From: Rhizophagus clarus
Lineage: Eukaryota > Glomeromycota > Glomeromycetes > Glomerales > Glomeraceae
Direction: 5' to 3'
Assembly (NCBI GenBank): GCA_015698045.1
Contig: BLAL01000051.1
Location: forward strand, 62,001-126,000
DNA length: 64,000 bases
Positions within the stretch are counted from its first letter, which is position 1, and every line of letters starts with the position of its first letter. The translations under genes were made by a program, and so were the position numbers. The notes beneath the pieces were generated by a model that was not told where the DNA came from, ran no database searches, and saw nothing but the letters and a program-made list of their open reading frames with translations. This document shows, in pieces, positions 22,801 to 33,320 of the stretch.

Positions 22801-23412
22801 TCTGATATTTTTTACTACATGAGTGGGCTCAAATTGAGGATTGTGAATGATGTTAGCAAGATCTTCATATGCTTTTGTAGAAATATTGTGTTTCTGGAGC
22901 CAACAGAATAGAGCAGTAGTTGTATAATCATTGAAGTAAGGTGAAAATTCACCATCACAGGATGGTATCTCGTCTTTATCTAAAGCTTCAATAATTTGAT
23001 GTATGTCGTTGTTCTCGTTGTTGTTACCTTCCTCTTCTTCTTCGTCGTTGTGGTCGTTGTGACTTTCCTCTTCCTCATCGTCATTGTGACCTTCCTCTTC
23101 TTCACCCTCCTCATTGAAATAATCTTCCTCTTCGTTATAATCTTCCTCTTCGTCATCATCATCACCATCTTCATCTAATGATTCGTCAATTACATTATCC
23201 CTCAAATCTATATCATTATCATAATGCTGAAAATATATTGATTCATTGTCATTTCTATTAATGTCCTCCATATCGATGTCTTCAGATAACATTTCATTGT
23301 TATCTTCAGTTGAATTTGCTGTTGTCTCATTACGACTAGTATGAGAAAACCGATTGCGAATTTGAAATGGTTTTACAGAACTGCCGGTGGAGTGAATATA
23401 TCTCTTTCTCAT
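19872..23412 (-). pseudogene. Second transposase (Plavaka-like family), five exons, two in-frame stops
   Basis: Exons reconstructed as 23412-22521, 22446-21711, 21615-20946, 20864-20516 and 20446-19872. All four introns are GT..AG and phases match, giving 1074 codons with only two interruptions: TAG at 22345-22343 and TAA at 21389-21387. Exon 1 has a long Asp/Glu run (residues about 75-140), then FCWLQKHNIS and RRFQSWRKRLPLLPI, and MYFGPGIDSETKSEFWHG. Exon 2 has YYDDFGTFRNVYHSLGG and TADLPQGNDLAGV, then GCRTC in exon 3: a catalytic Asp-rich core plus zinc knuckle, as in fungal transposases of this type, a family I recognise as very abundant in Rhizophagus. The TAA falls where the family has Gln (CAA to TAA). 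The last exons are a C-terminal domain with WRRIFPI. Not closely related to the 11245-14158 transposase. Confidence 0.85.
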
Positions 23413-24657
23413 AACTAAATAAGACGTAAATAGTTTTGTAGAATTGTTGATTTTTAACAAAATTTATGGTACTTTGATATAATTATAGTAATCTAATCTG
23501 ATTAGAGAAAAAAAAGATAATCTAATCTAGGCTGTAATTTCACTAAACATACAAAAAAAAAAAAAAAATAAATTACCGAAGTTTTACTAATATATAGAAG
23601 AATTCTTTCACGAAATCAGTATGAGAGGTCAATGTTCGATACGGTACACTGTTGAACTATCCGAATATAGATTAATTGTTGATTAGATGATCAATAAACA
23701 TGTGCCAGAAAATGGAATTTTAGATTCAATCACACTCTTGTATCACTTAGAGCCGCAAATATTACGTTCTTGACCTGTGCGACGTTACTGTCAAGACATT
23801 GACACGAGGATTGCCTTAGAGCCATATTTACATAAGCTAGAGACGTTTACCACATATTATGTAAAAAGTTCTTTTCTTATATTCACGCTTTACGTTATTA
23901 TTTTATCATCAATATAAAAATGTCAAGATTTACAATATAATAATAATAAACTAAACAATACAATATAATCATTTAATTACATACTTCGCATTATTATTTG
24001 AAACATGGCTCTCATTTATATTCAAAGTGCATTTATTCATTATTTGTTATTATCAATCGATCGAGATTCAAGCATCATCTCCGAACCTAACTAAAGTAAG
24101 GTCTGTTAATTAAATAATCTCACTAATATTTATTTGTATTTTGTACAATAGTATGTATTATATCAGCAATTATGGCTGTAAAAGGTTATGTTACTGCGCT
24201 TAATCAAAAAAGGAAGTGCAAATTTATCTTAGATAAACATCTGCAGATTCTTATTGAATGATGTAACGATAGTCCTATTTGTTCATAAACAAATACTTTA
24301 GCAACTTACAAATAAAAATTTCCTTTCGTTAAATAAGTAAATCTAAATTTTCCTTTCGTTAAATAAAAATTTCCTTTCGTTATGTAAATATGTCAATATG
24401 TTAAATAATTAAAATTTAAATTTTTGTATAATTCAAATCGATTCTATTTTCAATTCTAAACAAATCGTCTCCCCTTGTAAGATTGTCACGAAATAAACAT
24501 CTCAATATGGTATAATCTCAACATATACCGTATAAATTTGGAAATGCAAGGTCAGCTCGGGGGTTTGGGAATTGGGATGAGGTCTCTTATTTATATTTTA
24601 CTTTGTTCGAATTTTTGTATCTCAGAATTTTTGTATCTTGTATCTTTATTTTTTGCT
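23413..24657. other. Intergenic region between transposase 2 and its divergent neighbour
   Basis: 1.2 kb without a credible ORF. TTTCCTTTCGTTA occurs three times at about 24319, 24349 and 24370. An AATAAA-rich tract follows. Likely holds both promoters and perhaps an element end. Confidence 0.45.
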
Positions 24658-26006
24658 ATGTCCAAACGTAAGGCAAATCAAGAGACAGCAGGTATATAAC
24701 TTTATAAAATATAATTATAATAAATTTTACTTTGAGAATAAAATGATACTGAAAATATGTATAATAGTACCGATTTCGAAAAATCAAAGTCTAAGTCAAA
24801 AAGCGAAGAAAAGGAGGGAGACCAATATTAACGATGTTGATCAATTCATTTCAGGTAAATATTATATACATATCATATATGTGTGTGGCCTTAATATTTA
24901 ATAATATATTTAATCTTTAATTAAATGATATACTACTAAATAATAGGTTTAGCTTCTAACCAAAGAAATAATGATGAAAGAGAAGATGATAATGGAAGAG
25001 AAAAAGATGATGGAAGGGAAGATGAAAAAGAAAGAGAAGATCGCGAAGAAGAGAAAAGTGGTAGTTCAGATAACGATAGTGATGATCATGATAGAGATAA
25101 AATGAATATGACGGATGATAAACTTGTAAATTTGGATGAACCCATTCCTGTTGGGTTTAAAAGTAATTTAGAAATATGCAATTTTCTCGTCACCCATCCA
25201 CATATTCTTCATCTAGCAAATAAAATATTAGAAATGGATTCCGGTTCTGGCTCGACGTCTTCAACGTCTAGTGCTGATGTTAGTGCTAAATATATTTATT
25301 TTGTACCCAATTCTTTAAAGTAAATAACATATCTTTTAATATTTTAGGATAATGCTTGTCTTTGGGACGAGTCCATCAAATGTCTCTTTCTTCGTACCCG
25401 CAACCCGCGTGGGGAGACATTTGATGAATTAATTAAAAAAATTTTCAAGGTTCAAATTTACAGTACAGAAGGAAAAAATTTCTTAGAGAAAACTCGTCGA
25501 GCCTTTGCTGACTACCGTAATAAACTTAATCAAAATATTGAACATGAGATAAATGAATATAAAAATATTAGAAAAAATAGGTATATTTTATTTTATTGTT
25601 TGATAACATATCTTATATCTAATGAGTTTATTGTTATGTTAATAAAAAATAATTAACTGTAGAGCGATCACTGGTAGCCTGTCAAATAAAGAAGTAAAAG
25701 ACTATGTTGATGAACATTTTGTTCAAAAACTCTTGAATCGACAGCTCGCTGCTGTAAATCTCTCTGAAATGAAAAAGATTGGTAGCTTCGATACATTAAT
25801 AGATTTTATAAGAGAAACCTTCAAGGTTTCTTGGAATGGCAAAGATCTATCTGCCGTTAAGAACTTGGATAGTATTACGAAGGATATAATTGTTCCCTCT
25901 CGAAGTGGCAACAGGATAGTAAATTCTTTGGAACATGTAAGTCATTTTTATTTAACACATTACGTCTTTGTTCATAAATATTAATAAAATTAAATTATAG
26001 ATTTAG
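24658..26006 (+). CDS. Unknown six-exon gene divergent from transposase 2
   Basis: Exons 24658-24691, 24768-24854, 24947-25278, 25348-25580, 25663-25936 and 26001-26006, all with GT..AG introns and consistent phases; 321 residues. It begins MSKRKANQETAG, is basic in exon 2 (KKRRETN), strongly acidic and charged in early exon 3 (repeats of EDD/REKDD), then Ser/Thr-rich, then a folded-looking helical part of about 170 residues (LWDESIKCLFLRTRN, then EHFVQKLLNRQLAAVNLSE). The last exon adds one residue and the stop. No domain recognised; the CLFLRTRNPRGETF segment after an acidic linker recalls Myb/SANT-like accessory proteins but that is weak. The whole frame is intact while the transposase next to it is dead, which hints at retained function. 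Confidence 0.7.
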
Positions 26007-26048
26007 TAGCGCTCTTTAATTAATCATCAATAAATGATTTTTGCGCTA
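26007..26048 (+). terminator. 3' UTR hairpin after the six-exon gene
   Basis: TAGCGC at 26007-26012 pairs with GCGCTA at 26043-26048, with an inner ATCAT/ATGAT pair, one base after the stop codon. It may influence 3' end formation or mark an element boundary; purely a structural observation. Confidence 0.35.
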
Positions 26049-26639
26049 TAAATTTAAAAATATTTTAATATTCACTAATTTTTTCAATTAAATCAATAAA
26101 TATGGTCATATAAATAAAATACGCATGTTAATAGTCATACATTGTAAGTTTTTTGCTGGACTTGTAATTTCGGTGTTACGAATTGTAGTATGTCCCATAT
26201 TTGATTTCCATTTTCAAACTAAGTGATAATCATGTATTTTATCTTAATAAGTATAATTCTAGAAGGTTTAAGTTTAGAATGTCTCACGTATTACATAAGC
26301 ATAATCCTCGTTCAGTGCGCTCAATATTTATTAATTCCTTTTAAACGTTCGAAAATTAACACATTAAATCAATCACGAAAAGTAAAATAAATCAAATTTT
26401 TTTTTTCGCATTAGAAAATATCGTAAAAGATGTGGTAAAATATTATGAGTAAATAAAGTTAATTTTTTACGTAAAATTTTTAATCACTTTTAATGGCTAA
26501 TTTTTTTTTTTGTACAATGGGAAACAATGGAAAATCGACATTTTAATCACTTTTAATGGACAAGAGACGGAATTAATTTTCAAAATTCTATGAATTTATG
26601 ATGTAATATCATGAATTAATGAAATCATTTTAATTTAAA

Positions 26640-26802
26640 AAGGAAAAAATAATTGAAATGGCGTAATCAGAATTGTTAGAAAAAATAATTGAATGGCGTA
26701 ATTAATTGTTAGAAAAAAATAATTGAAATGGCGTAATTAGAATTGTTAGAAAAAATGATTGAAATGGCGTAATTAGAATTATTAGAAAAAATAATTAAAA
26801 AA
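26640..26802. repeat. About 38-bp tandem repeat, 4-5 copies
   Basis: Unit AAAATAATTGAAATGGCGTAAT..GAATTGTTAGAA, with small indels, ends about 115 bases before the ATG of the next gene, so it is in that gene's promoter region. Confidence 0.8.
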
Positions 26803-26916
26803 TGGAACTTTCTCACATGTTTTAATTTTTTAATTATATATTTCTTGTCTTATATTCACTTATATATAACAAATTTTTGTCAAATATAACATCGCAAAAT
26901 TTCAAAAATTCTAATA

Positions 26917-27673
26917 ATGTCTTCAAATAACACAAATACAACATCATCAACCTCTCGCGATCCTTCAACCTCATCTCAACATCGTACTGATAACGCCGAA
27001 TCTTTATCTAATTCTACTTCTCCTCGCAGCACCTCCACCGACTGGGTAGAATGGACAGATAAACAAACCGCTACGCTCATTGAGTAGCAGAGGTCACGAA
27101 ATTACGAATATTATTACCAAATTCCAGGGCGCAGCAGAAAAAAATTCTGGAGATCAGTAGCAGAAAATGTTAATAATACTTGTGGATATAACTATACAGG
27201 ACAACAATGCCAGACGAAGTTCAATGGGCTCGTTACTAACTATCATGTGAGTTAAATATTAATAAATAAAAATTTGTGTAATATTAATGACTTTAAAATA
27301 TTTTAGGATCAATTATTGGTCATTGCCAATGACCCTAGAGGCGTGAGGAGTCGCCCAGGAGCGGTGTTCTTCGACATAATGAACACCCGCTTCCAGAAAA
27401 GACCGGGTAAGAATTCTAATTGCTTTATATTTATTTAGAATTATGTATTCCAATATTATTTAATATGTTTCTAGATGATCAATTTGTACAAGCTTCAATC
27501 GGAGTTAGCCAGACTCGAAATCGAAGAAATCGAAGGAATAGAAGATGTATGTAAATCATAAAAAAAATTTAATCAAGTTATAGATTTTTTTATTGATTTT
27601 CTTAATCAATTTATAGCCCGAAGCAACAACAATAGCCAGAATACCGTGGATAATAATGATACTATCGATAATG
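26917..27673 (+). pseudogene. Myb/SANT-like gene with an in-frame TAG
   Basis: Exons 26917-27246, 27307-27406, 27475-27546 and 27617-27673, with consistent phases; the last donor (GTAAGT after 27673) points to a further exon not found. The first 40 residues are Ser/Thr-rich. WVEWTDKQTATLIE begins a Myb/SANT-like domain that continues GRSRKKFWRSVAENV and QQCQTKFNGLVTNYH. A TAG at 27085-27087 falls inside helix 1, after LIE, so the product would be 56 residues. Exon 3 is Arg-rich. Same broad family as 9590-10291 but clearly diverged. Its nearness to transposase 2 parallels the SANT-like gene beside transposase 1. Confidence 0.7.
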
Positions 27674-28324
27674 GTAAGTACAAAATTTTTTTCCTTTTTT
27701 CACCTATGAAATTTTTCTAAAAATTTTTTCTTTTATTTGATGCTAAACCTTAACTGTTAATAGTTTGATACAATAATCAAATAATGCTAAACTTAATAAT
27801 TTGATACAAAAATAATGCAAAACCTTAATAATTGATACAATAAAGCCAACATTTAACAAATAAAGTTTTCTTTGTTAATTCGTTATTAATAAAATTTTAA
27901 AGTGATGAGAATTTAATTGTACTTGTGTGACCAACTCAGTGAACTTGCCCCTTAAACATTATTGAATTCTACACATTAAATTACGTCATTTTCTATCATC
28001 GATTTTCTCTAGCACATTTAAAATTTCCAATTTAGTATGTTTTCCATTCCTATGATGAAAGAAAAAGCTTTTCCTGGTATAATCCTTTAGTCAAATATAT
28101 TTTATATCTTCGTGAAATGGATTCATAAAAGGTTCCTTTCTTCATGTTGACGTATCAGGCCTGTTTCATATAAATATTCCTCCTTTTCTTAAAACTGTTT
28201 CCACTTTTCCTCTCTTCTCTTATAGGTTTGCATTTCTCTGCATGCAGAGATTATGAGTCATGATTTATTTTCTGAAGTATCGACTACAATTATTTATCTT
28301 CTTTATTATATCTTATACAGAAAT
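27674..28324. other. Non-coding spacer
   Basis: Repeated AATTTGATACAATAATGCAAA words near 27755-27845, otherwise nothing recognised. It may hold the lost last exon of the preceding gene and the promoter of the next one. Confidence 0.35.
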
Positions 28325-28857
28325 ATGAGCCGTTGCAAGCCTCACAAATCACAGGCCGCAAAGGCAAAATCGGTACATCGTTTCAGAACAAAAATATTGA
28401 AGAAGAAGCGAAAGGGAATTTATGAAATAGGTGGGTGAATACCACGGCTTTCTGTACATAGTCTGGCCTGGGTTTAAGCTTCTAAAATGGCTACTGTGAA
28501 CTCGCCTCTCAGGTTGATGTTCTTAATGGTCCTGTGAAGTACCTGAATTGTTGGACTGTCGGGTGCCTAGCCTTTGCTTTAACGTGGCTCTCCTGCTGGG
28601 TGAGTTGATCATAACTGACCCCACCTTCTGCTATTCCTCTTTAATCCCTTCCCTCTGCAGGTTATGTTGAGGCTCTTGAGAAAAGAATCAATCAACTAGA
28701 AGAGAAGGTAAAAGCCTTGGAAGAGGAAAAAGTTCGGCTTTTTTTTGAAAGGAACGAAGCAATATTAAATATAAATCAAAAGGATGCCAGAATCAGGGCT
28801 TTGGAAATGGATCAAGAGCTAACAAGACGTATTGGATTGAGAAAGAAAAGGAATTAG
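28325..28857 (+). CDS. Small leucine-zipper protein
   Basis: Two exons, 28325-28430 and 28661-28857, around a 230-bp intron (GTGGGT..CTGCAG) that is much less AT-rich than the rest of the window. About 100 residues. Exon 1 is strongly basic (ILKKKRKG near its end). Exon 2 opens GYVEALEKRINQLEEKV and has Leu at every seventh position four times, then further heptads to the C-terminal RKKRN. It resembles a fungal bZIP, but the Asn and Arg of the bZIP basic motif are missing, and the intron sits just where that motif should end. It may therefore be a dimerising partner that does not bind DNA, or a gene whose basic region was replaced. An in-frame ATG at 28253 would add 24 residues. Confidence 0.6.
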
Positions 28858-29676
28858 GTTTGTTATTAAAGTCTATTATCAAATTATATATAATTCTTTA
28901 TTAAAGTACCTGACGAATCCTAACCAATTAATTAATTATCAAATAGCAATCTATCTATGAAAAAATCAAAATTATAAATAAACTTATAATATATTTCTTA
29001 TCTTCAAATATAAGTTGATACTTTTAATTGATAATATAAATGCTAATAAGTGCGAAAAGTGTTTCAATATAATCAACCGATCCCGCAAATAAAGGAAATC
29101 ATGTATCACATCCTAAATAAGTTTGTATTACCTAATCATTTGATAACTCGCACGCGAAAACCCAATCAGACTTTTTGAACACTTAATAGGTCTCGCCGAA
29201 GGAAATGACAAGGTTGATTTATATATATTCATTTTCGCTCTTGGATTAAAAAATTTTAATAAATAACTAATAATCAAATTTATTACTAAGATAGCATAGT
29301 AATTTAATTATTATTAGAGAAATTGTTGATTTTATAATTTCTTATTTTAGCGTTAACGTAAATAATCTTTAAATCATTAAAATAACAACTGAAATTTCAT
29401 TCTTTTTTAAAAATTCATAAATGTCTTCCGCGGTCTTGTTTTCACCAGTGGACATAGCAAATATTTTGTGTAATGAAGAAATGACTAAAATTTTGGTTAA
29501 AATTAACCAATAAAATTACATTGATCCTCATGCATGATGTAATAAAAATCGCTTTGATTACATGCATGTGATATCTAAAAATAGCTAAAATTCGGTTTAT
29601 TAATGCGCGATTTTTTTTTTTGTTTATTTTTCAAAAATACACGTCTCTCTTCTTAAAAATATTATATTTGTCTTAT
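28858..29676. other. AT-rich non-coding DNA
   Basis: No ORF or structure of note. The poly(T) and TTTTTCAAAAA words near 29610-29640 resemble those at 17005-17030, so part of the same dispersed repeat may be present. Confidence 0.35.
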
Positions 29677-30044
29677 ATTTTAACACTTTACGGTATTTTC
29701 TTCTTCTCTCTTTTATCCAAATATACTTTACTTATCTTTTACAATATTAACAATACTTTGGCATATTAGTTTATATATTTGATATAGCCACCAACACGAA
29801 GACCGTTCGCCAAAAAACGTATAAGACAAAAAAATAAATAGTGAAGCCAAATATTACTATTTTAACACTTTACGGTATTTTCTTCTTCTCGCTTTTATCC
29901 AAGTATACTTTACTTATCTTTTACAATATTAACAGTACTTTGGCATTTTAGTTTATATATTCGATATAGTCGCCAACACGAAGACCGTTCGCCGAAAAAC
30001 GTATAAGACAAAAAAACTACTTTTAAATAAATAGTGAAGCCATT
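29677..30044. repeat. 182-bp tandem duplication
   Basis: ATTTTAACACTTTACGGTATTTTC starts at 29677 and at 29859; both copies include CACGAAGACCGTTCGCC and GTATAAGACAAAAAA and end near GTGAAGCCA. Few differences, so fairly recent. Confidence 0.85.
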
Positions 30045-31001
30045 AAGCAGGTATGAAAATGGGATATACGCATATTTTTCATATTTTTTTTGGACTCTAC
30101 CATATTCGTAAAGTCTACTGATTCTGTAGGAGGGATTGGTTATGTACTTTCTTTACAATAGGGTGTAGTTTGAGTCTTTCTTTGTTAGACTGTGGTATTA
30201 CTTAAGGGAGTTCGAATGTATTCTCAAATGCTATGTTCAAATTGCTGAATATATTTGAAGCTTTCTTTTGTAATATTTGCTTAGCCCGGAGGAAAATGTT
30301 GTGAAATAGGGCTGGATATTTTATGACATTTTCTGCCGCCAATTACTTTGTCTGGGGTGGCGTCAGTCGTAGCAGCCAGCATTTTTTTTTTTATAATATT
30401 ATGTTTTAAGAATTAACACTTTCAAAATTTAAAGAGCTAACGTTAAAAATATTATCATTTTTATTTTTTCTCAAAATCCCGGAGATTACCTGCTCTAACC
30501 ATTATCCCAAGGTTATGTATTAAATTTAAAATTTAAATATATTTTATAAAGAGTATATTATATTAATTATAATTGTTTTTTTTATATTTTTTATTTTTTT
30601 AAATTTACCCTTAGCGATTGGATCCTACTTATGTATAGAATAAAAGGAATAAGATGTATTCACTCATCACATGAAAAGAAAAAAAAGAAAAAGGAAAATG
30701 TGACCCCCCTTTCGTTCTCCCTTCGGTTTTTGTTTCTTTTTCCTTTTATTTCTCTTTCTTTGTCTCCCTTTCTTTTCGTTTCATCTTTTTCCATCAATAT
30801 TCTTTATCATTTCTTTTTGATCTTGTCTCCTTTTTTCTTTTCGCCTTTGTTTCGTTTCCATTTTGTTTTCATTATTTATCATATCTGACCCATCCACTCT
30901 ATCCACATTGAATATTACTTCACTTCTCAGGTGTTGTTGTTCTGTTAGGTGTGCGCCTTAGTAGACGTTAGTAAACCTGTATGGTGAAAGCGTGATCAGA
31001 A
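30045..31001. other. Non-coding; CT-rich tract and a GC-richer block
   Basis: Bases about 30250-30382 are GC-richer and may be a relic of a repeat. Bases about 30695-30880 are almost all pyrimidine on the plus strand; the ORF that spans them is low-complexity and not called. On the minus strand at about 30475-30525 a short stretch (TGGTTAGAGCAGG) resembles a tRNA A box, but no full tRNA fold follows. Confidence 0.4.
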
Positions 31002-31093
31002 ACTCTAGGGAGAAAACTAAAACTAAAACCAAAACTAAACCAAAACTAAAACCAAAACCAAAACCAAAGCTACTAAAACTAAAACCCTAGAGT
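31002..31093. repeat. Inverted repeat flanking an AAAACY array
   Basis: ACTCTAGGG at 31002-31010 and CCCTAGAGT at 31085-31093 are perfect 9-bp arms around 74 bases made of about a dozen AAAACT/AAAACC hexamers. The plus-strand array has only A, C, T and almost no G. No gene attached. Confidence 0.7.
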
Positions 31094-31239
31094 ACTGCGT
31101 AAGGATCTGCTAGGAATCAGTACCTAATGTTGAACGGACACCTTTATTTTCTTCTTTATTTTCTTATTATTATTATTGATGTAAATTATTATTATTAATG
31201 TAAATTATTATTATAATGTAATAAATATAAAATCATTTT

Positions 31240-31745
31240 TTATGATGTAATTTATGAAATTACTATGATGTAGTTATGATATCAAATAAATGTTATAATA
31301 CTTTAGCGATGTTAATTCAATATTAATATGATATTTCTATGATATAGTTATGATGTCGAATAAATATAAAAACATTTTCGTAATATTAATTTGATGTTAA
31401 TGTGATATCGCTACGATATAGTTATGATATCGAATAAATGTTATAATACTTTGCAATGTTAATTCGATGTTAATATGTTATCTTTACGATATAGTTACGA
31501 TATCAAATAAATGTTATAATACTTTGGCAATGTTAATTCGATGTTATTATGTTATCTTTACGATATAGTTACGATATCAAATAAATGTTATAATACTTTT
31601 GCAATGCTAATTCGATGTTAATACGTTATTGCTACGATATAGTTACGATATCAAATAAATGTTATATACTTTGGCAATGTTAATTCGATGTTAATACGTT
31701 ATTGCTACGATATAGTTACGATATCGAATAAATGTCGTATAGTGA
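31240..31745. repeat. About 74-bp minisatellite, about 7 copies
   Basis: Unit ACGATATAGTTACGATATC followed by AAATAAATGTTATAATACTTTGGCAATGTTAATTCGATG-like sequence, with copies becoming more alike toward the right end. It continues as degenerate ATATCG words to about 31875, like the repeats near 18880-19450. Confidence 0.8.
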
Positions 31746-31875
31746 TCGCAGAGATATCGAACCAATCAATATCGAATAAACATAGTTAAAACTAACTTAA
31801 CGACGTCGATTCGATTTTTTGTTAAAATATCGTAATGATATCGTAATGACATCGTTATGATATTTATTCAATATC

Positions 31876-32269
31876 GATTGTAAACTTCAAGTTTCAGCAA
31901 AGTTTCTACTAACATTATTTTCAATTTCCATTTCCTTATTCTATTCTTTCTCATCATCGGTAAAATTTAATTCCACTTCATAACTTTCGGCATCACTTTT
32001 TTTGATTCTATTTTGATTATTTAAGAATTCAGTTATAAAATACTTAACTCCGCATTTTTTCAGTCTTTGTTATTTTGAAATATTTAATATCATATTTTTC
32101 AATGATTTCACTTATTTTTATTATCGCCAAATATTAAAGGTCTGTGAATTTTATAGAATTTTAGAATTTTTTGAGTACATTTTGATAAAATTTAAATTGT
32201 TATATTTATATTTAAATACTACCTTACTTTTTGGTAATTGAAAATGTTTCTCTAAAACTTGTTTTTCAT
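31876..32269. other. AT-rich non-coding DNA
   Basis: Nothing recognised on either strand. Confidence 0.4.
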
Positions 32270-33018
32270 ACTTGGTAATAATCGAAGTATAGAAACTCAG
32301 TTTCTATATCTGATCTTATACATACTTGGTAATAATCGGAGTATAGAAACTTAGTTTCTATTTTTTGATCTTATACATACCTGGTAATAATCAGAGTATA
32401 GAAACTTAGTTTCTATTCTCTAATCTTATATATATTTGATAATCATATTAATAAGCCAAGCCAAAGTTTATTTATTTATTTGTATAGCGACATATAACTC
32501 TTTAACTACATGATGTATGACGAAATTAATCGAAGAAACCCTGCTCTAGATAAATGGACGAATCGTTTAAATTACAACCATTACTCCATTTTTTATAGTG
32601 AAAGTTTAATATTTATTCAAACGGTCATTATCCGTTATTACTCACGATAAAAATGATAAGCAAAAGTTTTAATAGAGTTATTATGTTATTCTAAGCTTGA
32701 TTTAAAATTTCGGTCTCCATCAAGTTTTTATAGGATGAACTTGATTTAAAACTACATGTTAAACAAAGATTGTAGATTAGTTTGTATCAGAAACACTTAT
32801 AAGACTTTAAACAGAATGTTTGTGATTTACATAAGCAAGTTTACATATTGGGTCACGTGATCTTGATTTAATATTTCATATACAAACTTAGAAATAAATA
32901 TCTACCAATTATTTAACGCATCAGCTTTTTACATTAATAAATAAATATCTACCAATTATGTAAAAGATCAGAAAATAGAAACTAAATTTCTATACTCCGA
33001 TTATTTCCAAATATGTAT
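32270..33018. mobile_element. Possible non-autonomous element with 54-bp inverted ends
   Basis: Three tandem copies of a 54-55 bp unit (starting at 32270, 32324 and 32379, each with GTATAGAAACTTAGTTTCTA) lie at the left. One copy in reverse orientation lies at about 32963-33018. The interior (about 530 bp) has no ORF. The unit itself has an inner palindrome. This fits a small DNA element with multiplied left end, or unrelated insertion of the same repeat in two orientations. Confidence 0.5.
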
Positions 33019-33169
33019 ATTCGAATTTTTTTTTGATAAATCTATATGTGATTTGAGATTCAAAGGTCAGTACTGAGAATCAGTAGAAAACTCAGGAAAG
33101 AAACAAGGAAAAGGGGACGTTGCGAGAATTGCTTCAGATTATTTAGTTGTACAAGATTTTTGAAAATAA

Positions 33170-33320
33170 TGGATCAAAAAAGAATATACAATCTAGCACG
33201 GTTAAAAAAGATACACCACCAGATATTCCACCAATAGTAACGTCTCAAATATAAGGTTTACCAGCAGTTTCACTTTTGCCAGAAGCTCTGCCGGCATCTT
33301 TACGTTTGACATAAATAAAA
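33170..33320 (+). pseudogene. Short Pro-rich coding relic
   Basis: An open stretch with normal codon use (QSSTVKKDTPPDIPPIV), one in-frame TAA near 33252, then LPAVSLLPEALPASL and a stop. Too short to classify. Confidence 0.25.

Noticed and set aside
22980-23178. ORFs on both strands over the acidic tract of transposase 2
   Set aside because: They are other frames of the Asp/Glu repeat in exon 1 of the transposase.
25723-25911. Minus-strand ORF of 62 codons
   Set aside because: Shadow of exon 5 of the six-exon gene on the plus strand.
30475-30525. tRNA or tRNA-derived SINE on the minus strand
   Set aside because: Only an A-box-like word is present; no B box or cloverleaf.
30631-30888. 85-codon plus-strand ORF
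   Set aside because: It follows a nearly pure pyrimidine tract (Ser/Phe/Leu only) and has no domain; low complexity explains the open frame.
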